From: Dasypus novemcinctus
Taxonomy: Eukaryota > Chordata > Mammalia > Cingulata > Dasypodidae
DNA length: 64,000 nucleotides
Direction of reading: 5' to 3'
Assembly: GCF_030445035.2 (NCBI RefSeq)
Contig: NC_080689.1
Location: forward strand, 27,557,278-27,621,277
Of this stretch, positions 11,016 through 22,449 are shown in pieces (position 1 is the first letter of the stretch; each line of letters opens with the position of its first letter). The notes under the pieces were generated by a model. The model did no database searches. It worked only from the letters and a program-made list of their open reading frames with translations, and was not told the DNA's origin. Position numbers and translations under genes: made by a program.

Positions 11016-13294
11016 CTACGTTCTACTATACTAGGTGATGTGAACAGTGTGGCATAGCTGTGTACAATTCATGCCCTATGGGATACTGATATCCAAATGG
11101 TTCTTTCCTACAATGAAAATAGAGCTCCAAATAACCAATGTCTTTAGGAACTACTAAAATAAACATTTTTATGTGACCCTCAAACTTCAAAGTTCTATCC
11201 TGTTTCATCACTTGTGGCTTTCTTCTGTTGTCAGGGTCACCAGGTATCAATTTCTTATCTCCAATGTTACTTCTTTGGTCTACTGCTGCTGTTTAATTCT
11301 TCATATATCCCCGTTTTCCTCATATACCAGCAAACTGTTCCTTTAGCCAACAGGAATCACTGAACCTGCTTCTGCCCTTTGCTGAGATATTTAGAACTGA
11401 TGAATCACAGAGCATTCAATGTAATCTTATTTACAACCTGCTTATTCAGGGTCTGAGTCAATTTTCAGATGCATATCTCTTGTTGATAAAATTTTAGGTA
11501 CATTACTAGTTATCTGAGATGTCATAAAATGACTTCTTGAGTATTTTTAGCAGGCATTCCAGTAATTTTAAATAAAATGTCATTCCTTTAAAAACAATGA
11601 CATTGTTACAAATATATATGTTAACTTACCAAAACAGAACATGAACCTTAACATTTTTATAGATAATTAAAAATTTTAAAACATATTCTTTCATTTAGTG
11701 CTAAGAATCTAAACACATTAGAATTATATTCAGCATTTCTGAAAAGATGTTCCTTTATAAGTCAATTTTAGATAGATACTTTTAGATCCTTTTAGGGACC
11801 AAAGTATTTTAAAAAATGTTTAACTTTAGGAAATCTTAAAAAAAATTAGTTTCCTATTTTTCTGTTTTGTTATCTTTCTTATTCTTGCCTTGGTAAACAT
11901 CAGTAATTATACTGGGATGAAATGTGGCCATCTTTCAGTTTCCCCCGTGCTTTCTGCCAGCTATTACTTCTGCTGCCACTGTATCTACTTTTATTGGAAC
12001 TCCTTTTACCCCAGTTTTTACCTTGCAACGTTTAAACTATTATATATAGAATTTCAAAAGTCAGATAGGCAAAATTATTTAAATTAAGGTCAGTTTTAGA
12101 AATGCTTTGCAGGGGGCTCTATATAAGGCACTGGAGTGGCACAGCCTGGAAACTTTTAGGGTACATGAAGAGAGTGGCTTAGATTTGGCCTAAACTGACA
12201 AGGTAGTGGGGTAAGTGGGGGCCAATGGAAACCAATAGGGCAGGTGCACGAAGGCATATGATGACCTCAGGGGTGTTGGAAAGACAAGAAATTTTATTCA
12301 GCTCATGATCTTTGTAATCTAGAGCCTACCATATGACTAGCACAGCAAGAACCCAATCATTCAACATTTACAGAACATCTAAATGTCCTCAGCACTGTGC
12401 TAATCGAATGCTACAGCTTACCACTTGATGAAAGTTAGAACAATAATCTGAAGGCACTTTTTCTAAACATCCTGATTCTAGCTTGATGATATATGAGGTT
12501 GCACAAATGTGAGCTTAGGGCAGGTTTCCTAGCCCTTAAATATACAGGACTTTATGATCACTAAAAATACCCTATGACTAGAATCACCTAAAAAAAGGGT
12601 ATCTAAATCACTTTATATTATGTCCATGGGGCTACGCAGATAAAATGTTTAAGATGTCAACAATATTTACATGCTCCCAAGAAAGTAGCAATCACTATTT
12701 TTATCCAACCAGGTCTTACTTCCCAAAGTACCTAAAAAAAGCACTTGTTGCATCAACATTCAGTAAGTATTTTAAAATAAAGAAATTAATTATTTGCATT
12801 TATTATAAGATACCCTAAGTACTAGGAGGAACTTGAAGATGTAAAAACTGGCAATAGGTTTCCACACTAAGAATAATGGAAATGAAATTAGGACAATGTA
12901 CAAGGTGAATTTTAAGAACTATACTGTATTTTCCATTTTAATTAAAATTTCAAGATGCAACAGACTAAGACTTGTGGCTTAAATATGGGTCTATGAAAAT
13001 CACTTAAGAGGAATAATTAGATATAATTTTCAATATTAATCATGTACCTCAATGGATTATTATGATCAAATCTTTCATAGCTCTATATGGTTAGATGCAA
13101 TCTTATCTGCTAAACAAGCCCCTTGAAAACATTTTACTGACTCAAGTAAAGACCTCAAATGCCTTTAGTATTTGGGAGGTCTTTAGCCCTCTCTGTTGTG
13201 TCAACGTTAGGTACGATAAACAAAATGCATTAAGTTCTTAATTTTATAAAATCTCCTAAGAGACAATCCTGAAGCATAAAAAATAAGGATCTAC
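11016..13294. other. THUMPD2 intron 5, no recognised element
   Basis: About 2.3 kb of AT-rich intron between the MIR and exon 5. A GC-richer patch at 12100-12300 could not be assigned. No exon of THUMPD2 is missing here because exons 5 and 6 join in frame. Confidence 0.5.
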
Positions 13295-13347
13295 CTGAAA
13301 ACAGGAATCCCCACAATAGAGTAAATGTCATTTAGATGTATAAAGAT
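13295..13347 (-). CDS. THUMPD2: THUMPD2 coding exon 5
   Basis: A 53-nt exon encoding residues 256-272 and two bases of R273 (IFIHLNDIYSIVGIPVFR). It forms the last beta-strands of the THUMP domain. The acceptor is TTTCAG immediately 5' of 13347 and the donor is GTAGAT at 13294-13289. It ends in phase 2. It is found only by following the conserved protein, since it is too short for ORF calling. Confidence 0.92.
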
Positions 13348-14769
13348 CTGAAAGAACAAACACAGAAGTTAGAATGAACAGGAAATTTCATTACCAAATT
13401 ACTGACAATTGGAAAACTAATTTTAGGCCTATACAACTTATATTTTAATAAGAAATTCCAAGGCGTATTTATATTTGAAAAAGTGTTCCATAATCTCTTT
13501 TTCTCAAGCCGAGACAAACTAAATTTTAGGTACATTTCATAGAAAAATTCTGAGGTCAATTTGGTAAACAAGTTATATGGAAAGTCATGTTATGAAGAAC
13601 TCAAGATCAACTTTCTTCCCAAAGGTTCTTTGCGTTGTTGTAACTCAATCAGTCTTTGCAGCATTTAGACTAGAAAAGATTTCCTAAATCACCCTAACTC
13701 CCAAAAGATTCCAGGCCATGCAGGGTCTCCACAGCCTACGCAAACCACCTGGTTTACAGGGAGTTTTCTAAAGGCCATATGCAAAGGAGAAAGGAAGCCC
13801 ATTTTTCAGTACCATTTGAAGTGAATTTCTTCTTCCCTTTATTTCCTTTCTTCGGTTAGGCCACAAAGATTTAAATGCCTTAAGTTATAGAGGGTAACCC
13901 GTGTGAGTTTTAAAAATAACAGTCTTTTTACTTTTGTAGTCTGATAAGGTTTATGGAATAGTCTAACTATGCTTTTTTGACCCCCAAGGGTATTTTGGTC
14001 CATGATTCTTTCGCCTCAAAGGTATTTTTAATATAAGAATTTTAATCAGAATTATGCCAATATTGATTAATTTTCATCAAAACAAAAAGAATTATCTGGG
14101 GTGAACTCCATTTAGCCAATTTAACTCCTTGATCATAGCTAAACTTTCTAATTTTTTATAATTTATACAATTTTAGCAAAAACTTTTTTGTTTATTGGGA
14201 TTCTTTTCTAATTACAATTTATACCAAAGATTTGATACACATTGGTCTTGTTTTTACACATCAAATATTATTAAGAATCATGTCTCCTAATTAAGTTACT
14301 TTGCATGTGACCATTTTTTTCTATCAATTTTACAGAACAATTTTAAGATCTGATTCTTCTGTCAACTTTTAGCCTCAAATTTTACTGGGTGATTTTAGTG
14401 TTGTGAATTTTGTTTTGTGTGCATTATTTCTACCAATAATAGCTATTATTAATTTCAGTAAATGGCTAATTCATACTCAATTCACTGCGTTTATTTGAGC
14501 TTATCTATAAGAAAATTGTGAGTAGTTCTGAACCAGTGAGATGGAGTCAGGAGAGGAGAACTGTGAAGTGGAACTGGGGAGAAAACACTCAGGTCAAAAC
14601 ATTCTTGGGGTCAAAACATTCTACATGAAAGCAATGAAGGATATACACCAGTTGTTAACACTGGGAGTGGAAGAGAGGTAGGCAAAGAAAATGGATCAGA
14701 TTTACTTTCATTTACTTTCATACATATTTGCAATGTATTGTTTCACTTGATACCACAAACAAATAATAC
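13348..14769. other. THUMPD2 intron 4, unremarkable
   Basis: AT-rich intronic sequence with no open frame of note and no recognised young repeat. Confidence 0.5.
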
Positions 14770-14770
14770 T

Positions 14771-14860
14771 TTTTTTTTTTCTTTTAAAGGAGGTACCAGG
14801 GATTGAACCCAGGACCTTGTACACGGGAGGCAGGCATTCAACCACTGAGCTATATATACT
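14771..14860 (-). mobile_element. Short DAS-like SINE head
   Basis: A T-rich tail (reverse A tail) followed by AGGAGGTACCAGGGATTGAA, then CCAGGACC and CAACCACTGAGCTATA. This is a reverse tRNA-like head with B box GGTTCAATCCC. Confidence 0.8.
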
Positions 14861-15575
14861 TTCTACATTACTTTCTAAAAGTGAAAAGCACAAATAAATA
14901 AAATGAAAAATTACATAATACAAAATGTCCTGATTTATTTGGCCACCTATATTCCATTTTAAGCTAGATAACAAGTAAAAAAATTTATGAATTAATGAAA
15001 CATGAAAATGACTAGTTACCTGCCAAATTGATAAAATGGTTTTCAAAAAATAGCAAAAAGCATCTTTATAGTTAGCATTTGTTTCCCATGTAAGTATTTG
15101 ACTTGTCCCCTTTATAAAAGTAGTATAAACTCAATAAATGAATTTGGAAAACAGAAGGGGAAACCCCATAATTCCACAACCCTAACAAAACCACTCTTAA
15201 CAATTTTTGGAATTTTGTACAGGCCTTTTGTTTTCATGTTTTTAAAATATTAGCAAGAATTCCTTATTACATATTATAGGGGTTGTAGAAATCACCATCT
15301 TTGCAACTTTATAATAAATGTTTTATTCCTCAGCTATGACTGAACAGCTCCATTCCAAAAATTCCTACCTGGAGAATAATGTTCACAGAGAAGACTGCTA
15401 GACAGAACTATTTGCACTCTTCTACTGCTAAAGAGAAAATAGACTTTTGGATCCATATAGATATGCTTTTAAAAACTCTAAAGTAAAATTTAAGAGTACA
15501 AAAAGAATAATTGACACTGTCTTTAAAGAATATGAAAAATATATTAAGTATATGAAATAAAATAAACATTTTTAC

Positions 15576-15653
15576 CTCTAAATTTGGATTCCTCAAATCT
15601 GTTTTCCATCCAAATTGTTTCATAAGAGCAATTCCAATTACTCTTCCTACTTC
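15576..15653 (-). CDS. THUMPD2: THUMPD2 coding exon 4
   Basis: A 78-nt exon encoding residues 230-255, from EVGRVIGIALMKQFGWKTDL to ...RNPNLE. It continues the THUMP domain with the alpha-helix that follows the FTAQ motif. The acceptor is TTCCAG just before 15653 and the donor is GTAAAA at 15575-15570. Both boundaries are phase 0, so skipping this exon would preserve frame while removing a THUMP helix. Confidence 0.94.
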
Positions 15654-16574
15654 CTGGAAAAGTAGCATGTAACAAGAAGCTAAGAATATGTAAATGAAAA
15701 TGTTAAGTTTAAAAATAGGCAAAAACTAACAGAGACAGTAGGAAACTCTTGTCAGACTATGGAATGGTGATTTAGGGTTACGACAGGATGATTATTACAC
15801 TAAAGCACATTTTCTTTAAGGCCAGTCAGTCTGCATTTTACTTTCCCTGCACCACAAACACAGCAATGGCATGAATGTCTACCCTCGTACTATCTCTACT
15901 CTAGCAGTTTTAGATACATGGAGTAACTAGACCAAGACGTGATAAATATGGTCATCCTGGGTTTTAAGCAATGGCTGCAAGCAGAGAGAGAACTACTGCA
16001 GCTGTTTAAAAATAATATTTAAAAATAAGAGATCAGTAGCATTATACTCAAACTTTAGGGTCTTTCTGATTTTAAGGTTGGCTAAAGGACCCCAGGCCCA
16101 TGCCTTTATTAAGGGCCAAGCGATAAGGTCTTTTGATAGAAATGGTGGTGCTTGCTCTTCCCTGGGCTATTGAGAATGTTGAGTGCATTTGCATATGTGG
16201 AGTCCTGATGACAATCATGCATACAGGGCCTGCTGCAGAGTAGTAGTCAACAGACACTGAAGCAAACAGAAGAGAAACTCAAAGAAACTTAGAGCCATGA
16301 AATTAGGATTTCCAAAACCAAGGACTATGAGTTTAAGGGGACTATAAGGTAGAAAGTAAAAGAGTCACTACATGGGAAGTCATACCATTCTCCTTAAGCA
16401 TTTGAGGAAGAGTTAAGAAGGAAAATGAATTTTTAAAGATATTTAATTATATGAGATTAGGGCCACTTTTCTATCTAGGCCTAGTTATCTGTCCCTGAGA
16501 ATTTTTCACCTCATTTTAAATCAAAAGAGTAATTATTTAAAAAAATAGGAAATCACTCTGGGATGGAAACATAC
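15654..16574. other. THUMPD2 intron 3
   Basis: Complete 921-bp intron between exons 3 and 4. It holds no recognised repeat; the 61-codon frame at 16072-16257 is not supported as coding. Confidence 0.6.
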
Positions 16575-16984
16575 CTGTGCAGTAAAGGTCTTTCCAATAG
16601 CTCCACTGCAGCGACAAGAAACTCTGAAGGTCAAGTCATTCTGGTGCTGAGGGGCAATTGCTTTCTCTACATCACTCTGAAATGCTTCCTGAAAATTGTC
16701 TCTTTTACTGATAAAGTCCTTTTGCTCCAGTGTTTCTTCTTCTATTTGTTTTTCCAGCCGGCGTTCCCTATTCTCTGGTATCTCTTGCGTTTGTTCTGTT
16801 TTAAATTTTTTAGCAACGATGATTTCATTTTCTCCCACTTTTCTTTTTGATGGGTTAGAACCTCTTTGAGAAAGTTCTTCCTTTTCTCTGCCAAGTTCAA
16901 GAAGATTTTCCCAAATTGAAATGGCATTCAACCAACTTTCTGGGTCATCATTTATAAGTCTTTGCATTTCATTAAATATCTTTC
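16575..16984 (-). CDS. THUMPD2: THUMPD2 coding exon 3
   Basis: This is the largest exon here and encodes residues 93-229. It starts GKIFNEMQRLINDDPESWLN, passes through a long charged lysine/glutamate-rich linker with a basic cluster (SKRKVGENE...AKKFK) that could act as a nuclear localisation signal, and ends with FRVSCRCSGAIGKTFTAQ, the first half of the THUMP core. The acceptor is a polypyrimidine tract plus TTAG at 16988-16985. The donor is GTATGT at 16574-16569. The whole exon is open and ends in phase 0. The linker appears less conserved than the flanking segments when compared with the remembered human protein. Confidence 0.95.
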
Positions 16985-17229
16985 CTAAAAAAAAAAATCT
17001 CAATTTATTCTATAATTCTATGTTTCAGCTTTAAACACTGTATATTATTCATTACCCCAAATTCCATTACATTTCTTTAAAATAATTTTTATTAAACAAT
17101 TACATAACTAGTGACTTCACTTTCATTTCGAATGTATGAAATTTATAACAAGAATATTATGCAAAAAAAAGTTCATCCTTTTACGACATATACACACACC
17201 ATTAAAACTGTTATTTTTCTCCTGGGTTG

Positions 17230-17596
17230 CATAACCTAAAATCACTAAATTCCCTGAAATTTATTTACACTCGCTCTCCCCTCCAGTGACCTTTCGGTAG
17301 TTCTTAACCCAGGCAGGCTCCTTCCTCAGGGCTTTGGCCCTGCCTGGTCGTGCCGGGGACACTCTTCTAGATGCTGGCATGGCTCATTTCCTCACCTCTG
17401 TGGTCTTTATGCAGTGAGGCTTCCCTGAACTTTCCAAAACTGCAACACACATTCCACCTCCCAGGCCAAACCTTGTATCCCTTCCCTATTTTTTTTTCCA
17501 AACATAGCTTCTTACTATTAGCTGACATACTACATTTGGTTTGTTTCTGTTGGTTTATTGTCCACCTCACTTTACATAAGCTCCATGAGGGTAGGG
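17230..17596 (+). repeat. L2 fragment, split by a SINE
   Basis: L2-like text (AGCTCCATGAGGGTAGGGAC near 17580) breaks off at the SINE and resumes at about 18174-18240 with CAGTGCCTAGAAGTACACAG, TAGGTGCTCAATAAAT and an AATAAATGAATT end. The SINE therefore inserted into an older L2. Confidence 0.7.
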
Positions 17597-18165
17597 ACTT
17601 TTAAAAAAATGTAATTTATTTATTTCCCCCCTCCCTTTCCTTCTCCCCCCACCCTACTGTTCTTTCTGTCATTCACTGTGTGATCTTCTGTGTCTGTTTC
17701 TCTTTTTGTCTTCTCTTCTCGTTTTTTCTCCTCTAGGATTCACAAGGATTTGATCCTGGGGACCTCTGATGTGGCGAGAGGTTCCCTGTCCCTGAGCCAC
17801 CTCAATTTCTGCTGGGCTTCACCTTGAGTCTCCTCTTCATCTCTCTTTTGCTGCGTCCTCAACGTGCTGTGTGACTCACTTGTACAGGCACTGGCTTACC
17901 ACATGGACACTTGGATGAGCACGTGGCTCACTGCACAGGCTCTCGCATAGGCACTTGGCTGGCCACATGAGCACTCACTCACGTGGGCACTCAGTTCGCT
18001 GTGCGGGCACTCGGGCTCACTGAGTGGGCACTGGCTCACTGTGCAGGCACGCTTTCTCTTTTTCTTTTTTTACCAGGAGGCCCCAGGGATCAAACCCGGG
18101 TCCTCCCATCTGGTAGGCAGAAGCCCTATCATTTGAGCTACATCCACTTCCATTTTTTTTTTTTC
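17597..18165 (-). mobile_element. Dimeric DAS-related SINE with internal tandem repeat
   Basis: A T-rich end with TAATTTATTTATTTCCCCCC marks the SINE tail on the minus strand. Two separate tRNA-like heads are present, with reverse B boxes at about 17745-17760 (GGATTTGATCCTGGGGACC) and about 18085-18102 (GGGATCAAACCCGGG). Between them, at about 17880-18050, is a degenerate tandem array of roughly 20-30 bp units of the type GGCACTYGGCTCAC. Neighbouring DAS copies have one head. Confidence 0.7.
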
Positions 18166-18240
18166 TTTGCTGCTGTGTCTCCAGTGCCTAGAAGTACACA
18201 GTAGGTGCTCAATAAATATCTGTGTAATAAATAAATGAAT

Positions 18241-19279
18241 TCATTTCTCTAGACTATAAGTATTTTAAATATAAACATTTTGGAAGTGGAAATATTTGAT
18301 AGCAGCATATTTATTACACCAAATCATACTGAGACTGCTAAATCTCTAGCTATGGGGGGATATATTTTAATGTAACTTAAAATACAGGAGTAAATGATGT
18401 TAAAGCTTTCCTAAAATACAGGAACTAAGAGTAGAAGAAGCTAGGGAATAAACTTAAAATTTCTGTAGAATTATTACATGATATTCAGCAAGATCACTCA
18501 TTTGTCTTATGATAATATATGTATCTCTTCAATATATGTATCTACCTATCTTGGAAACAATGTTGATCTTGCCTATAAACCAAGTTTTAAAAAAATAGAA
18601 TAAATGGCAAAACTCAGAACTCAGAAACTGAATGTCGGGAATATTTCATTTAGGACCACACAAAATTGGCACATACCTTAAAGCAAGTTTCCATAAAGCT
18701 GCACTTCAGATACAAAGCCCATTCATAATTTAGGGACTGCCAGCACATTCAACATAATTTAATTTTTTCTTGATGAAGAGGGATTATCAAGATGATCCAA
18801 GAATAATTACTGAAATGCCATAAAGATGAGAGAGTGTGGAACACTGGGACAAAACTATATTGACTCCATAGTATAATATGATGGGATTTGCTTTAAAATA
18901 ATTTTTTCCTGTTCTGCCTGGGTTTCTTGCTATTTATATCTTTTTTTTCTTGAAATAGTTTATTACAGACTTTATAATTACATGATCTCGTGCAAAATCA
19001 GCAATCAAAATGAAGTTTAAGGCAGCTTTCTACTAAAGTATTTGACCCTTCTTTGCCAGTAATTCTTTAGTTATTTTAGTAGCATATTTTTAAAAATTAG
19101 GGAGTAGACAGAAGATTATGCCCCTTTTAGCTTTAACACTTTATGAATGGATTAAAAACATTCAAGCTCCCTCAAGTCTGAAATTTTACTGTGTAGAATT
19201 TTTTCCAATTATATCACTAATCAATAATTTACAAGGTGATAGGTTTTAACGAATTTATTAAAATAATGTCCTTTAGCTT
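18241..19279. other. THUMPD2 intron 2, no recognised element
   Basis: AT-rich intronic DNA with no assignable repeat and no exon. Confidence 0.45.
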
Positions 19280-19901
19280 TGTATTAGTCAGCCAAAGAAG
19301 TCCTGATGCAAAATACCAGAAATCTGTTGGTTTTTATAAAGGGTATTTATTTAGGGTAAAAGCTTATAGTTCAACTCAAGGTACCATAAGAGGTACTTTC
19401 TCACCCAAGTCAGTTGCCATGTGTTGAAGTAAGATGGCGGGCCTGGTCTCTCCTTCCTTCTTCCTCTTAAGGCTCTGTAGGCCCAGCTTCTTCTGATCTA
19501 AGCTGTAGACTGGCATTGGGTTTGTTTCTTTCTGGGCTTCCTCAGCTCAGTTGCTCTGTTCTCTTCAACTGCAAACTATCAGACAAATGGCTCATCTTTC
19601 TTCCTGGGGCCACAGGATCAGTTTTCTCCTCTGCTGCATCTATGGAGCTCTCTTTCTTCCTGTGCTTTTTTCTGTGTCTTCTTGAGTGAGTTTCCATTTA
19701 TACCCGCCCACCAAGGGAGCAGGGACTTAACCTGAGTTACACCCTACTGATGTGGTTGAATCAAAGCCCTAATCTTAACGTAATTTAATCAGACATTTCA
19801 GCTTAATCTAATACAATCAAAGGGGATCATGCCCAGAGTAAGACCAGTTTACATACATAAGCTCTCATTTTGGAATTCATAAATAATCTCAAACTGCCAC
19901 A
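19280..19901 (-). mobile_element. LTR-like element, family A copy 1
   Basis: About 622 bp, TGTATTAGTCAGCC... to ...CTGCCACA, so TG...CA in both readings. Two related copies are at 26458-26993 and 42542-43155. Shared internal phrases include AAAGGGTATTTATTT, AAGCTTATAG, AAGATGGC and TTTTGGAATTCAT. Flanking AGCTT and GGCTT could be a decayed 5-bp duplication. Orientation is assumed from TGTGGCAG as the 5' end. Probably a xenarthran ERVL/MaLR-type LTR; family name unknown to me. Confidence 0.6.
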
Positions 19902-20220
19902 GGCTTATTACAGATTCTCAATCCAAATAAATGCAAATGACCGTTCATATCTCTAGTGAAGGTACCTGATAAATCTCAAAGAAGAAATGTGGCTTAGAAC
20001 ACTAAAATCTCTGAACAGAGGTAGCAGACTGCAGAGAGGAGACTGACTACTACAATTAGGCAATAATTAATATTCAAGAAATACAGTAAAATACATAATT
20101 AATGACCCCACAGGCATGAATGAATCTTAAGAATGTGAAATGACTACATATTAATTATCAAGCAGAAAACTTTGGAGTATAATATATCAAGTGGGTAAAA
20201 GCAATGGGCATATACCATAC

Positions 20221-20356
20221 CTTTACTTACAGAAGAAACAGTCAGTGGAAACTGCTTTTTAATCAGCAAAAATAATCTTTCTGCAGATTTTAATTTCTTC
20301 AGCATATTCAAATCAGAACAGGTGGTGAAAAAAACCTTTCCTGAGATATACTCAAC
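20221..20356 (-). CDS. THUMPD2: THUMPD2 coding exon 2
   Basis: This exon encodes residues 48-92 plus the first base of the glycine codon at 93. The translation starts VEYISGKVFFTTCSDLNMLK and ends ...SSVSK. The acceptor is CTCTAG, directly 5' of the GTTGAG at 20356-20351. The donor chosen is GTATGG (20220-20215), because it leaves one G that completes GGA with the first two bases of exon 3. A second, stronger-looking donor, GTAAGT, begins 10 nt earlier at 20230 and would shift the frame. The exon is too short and open-ended to appear as an ATG-to-stop reading frame. Confidence 0.93.
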
Positions 20357-20449
20357 CTAGAGATACAAATAGATATTAATGTAGCCCAATGTCTGAATAA
20401 GAACTTTTTCCTTCCTTCCACCTTAAAACATACCTTCTAGATTAATAGT

Positions 20450-20640
20450 AAGAAAAAGAACCATTTCTAGTATGTACTGCTTGTCAGGCACTGTTCTAGG
20501 CACTCAATACATTTTCTCCCCTCATCTTTATAACAACCCTTTAAGGTAGATTTTATCAACCCCATTTTACAGACTAGGAAATTGAGGCTTAGAGAGGTTA
20601 AATAATTTGCATAAGGTTACACAGTCAATGTAATCTGTTT
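20450..20640 (-). repeat. MIR SINE relic in intron 1
   Basis: Reverse MIR: GTCAGGCACTGTTCTAGGCA, CAACCCCATTTTACAGACTA, TTGAGGCTTAGAGAGGTTAA. Confidence 0.75.
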
Positions 20641-20984
20641 TATGCTACCTTTTGTAAAGTACAGACACACACCCACACACACAACCCAAAAATATACTCA
20701 ATAACTATATTACACAACCTCACACACTATTTAAAAGTAAGCAAAGGAAAGGTACAATGCCTAGGACAAATTAGGTGTCTAGTTCAAGGTTAACATCATC
20801 AATGGATACTTATTAAGTACTTACCTTTTGAGCATACATCCTAAAGTTGAAAATAATTTAATAGACATACACAGTAAAATGTAAAACTTTAAGATGAAAA
20901 TGCAATTTAAATCCAGAAGGAAACTCAAAAGTTTCAATACTATAATGCACTGATAAGGTATAGGAACAGTAAGTAGCACTAAGT

Positions 20985-21600
20985 ATAGAAACCCACATTA
21001 GTGTAAGTCTTGGGGAAGAATACTTTATGACTTGGAATGAAAGATTCTGACAAAAGAAAGAACAAAGGACAAGATAAAGAGAAAGGAGTGAAAACCTGAC
21101 TGAAGTGAATTCTAAGTGAGCATAGAAACATATGCTATATTTTGGTGATTGATGGTGTCAGTTGGACTGATGGTGAAGTACCTTAGGCCAGCCTGACAAA
21201 TGGCCATGAAAACTTGAGTACCACATATTGGCAATAGTCAACCATTATAGACTTTTGATGAAAACTGTGACAGCACTGAATTAGCTGGCAGAAAAAATTA
21301 CTTTGGAAGAGGCATAAAAGGCTGAGTGCAGAACATGCTGCTGGAGGGAGAACTAGATGACTGAGGTAGAAATGATGAAACATTTTGCCGTGGGAACAGG
21401 CAAATGGATAGAAACAAGAAGTATACATCAAACAGAAACAGGCTCGGAGACAGGATGGATATGTGGTAAAAAAAAGTCAGGGAAGAAAGGAAAACGAAAA
21501 GAGAACTGACTCACAGAAAATTTAATATAGTGTGAAAAATGGCACTCAATGACAATGGAATCCTAGACCTTCTGGCGTCAACCCAACACCCTTACGTTCA
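20985..21600. repeat. Possible ancient mammalian repeat
   Basis: Purine-rich text (for example TGGAAGAGGCATAAAAGGC and GAGGGAGAACTAGATGACTG) resembles the body of an old mammal-wide repeat related to that at 52660-53130. Weak assignment. Confidence 0.25.
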
Positions 21601-21741
21601 GGATGGATGTGGGCTGTCCTGGAATTCTCCTTCTTTCAGCATCTCTGGTAGACCATTTAGATCTCTATAAGCCACCTTCTATAATGCAGACATCAGGGAA
21701 TTGGGCATCTTATTCAACAGGAACATCAAGCCCGAGTGGTG

Positions 21742-21775
21742 TTTTTTTTGGGGGGGAGGGGGGCGGTTGGGGAGA
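21742..21775 (+). repeat. T8/G-run tract, potential G-quadruplex
   Basis: Eight T are followed by G7, A, G6, C, GG, TT, GGGG at 21750-21772. Simple low-complexity tract. Confidence 0.6.
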
Positions 21776-22082
21776 TCTGGCATGGTCTAATTAAGCTCTC
21801 TAAGTTGATGAATATGAATCCCTGACAAGGAAGCCCTGGGTTGGCACCAGTTAAAACTCAAACAATTTAAGTAGCAGCAATGCAGCTAACAATGACAGTG
21901 GTAAGCAGGGAATGAGAAGAATGTTTAAGAATCAATATTTAAGGGGATAGTGAAATTAACCAAAACAAGAACTGGTTTCTAGAGTTTTCATGGTTTGCAT
22001 TAAAAAACTGATATCTTTCCACTAAAGTAAAAATTAAACGTATACCTCAAAATGTTTAGAACTTTAAAACAAAGTTTTAAAG

Positions 22083-22170
22083 GGGAGCCAATGTAGCTCA
22101 ATGGTTGAGCGCCAGCTTCCCACATACAACCTATACGTAGGGTTCAATCCCCAGTCCTGGAAAAAAAAAA
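22083..22170 (+). mobile_element. Short DAS-like SINE head
   Basis: GGAGCCAATGTAGCTCAATG (A-box region), then GTAGGGTTCAATCCCCAG (B box) and an A10 tail. tRNA-only form. Confidence 0.8.
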
Positions 22171-22353
22171 TCAGATTTTATGTTACCTGTTATAAGAATA
22201 CAGATAAAAGTAATCTCTAAAATTTTTAATATAAATGGAATACTTTGCCAAGATTCTGGAGAATTCAACAAATGTTTTATAGAAAATATATGGCTTTAAG
22301 AGTCAAGTCTTATAAAAGTACACACTGATGTAAATATCCGACCAATGATGGAT

Positions 22354-22443
22354 TTTTTCCCCCTCAGGAGGTACCAGGGATTGAACACTGGACATTAGTA
22401 CATGTGAAGCAGGTTCCCAACCAGTGAGCCACACCTGCTCCTT
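22354..22443 (-). mobile_element. Short DAS-like SINE head
   Basis: Reverse copy: TTTTTTCCCCCTCAGGAGGT, CCAGGGATTGAACACTGGAC, CAACCAGTGAGCCACACC. Confidence 0.8.
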
Positions 22444-22449
22444 GACCAG

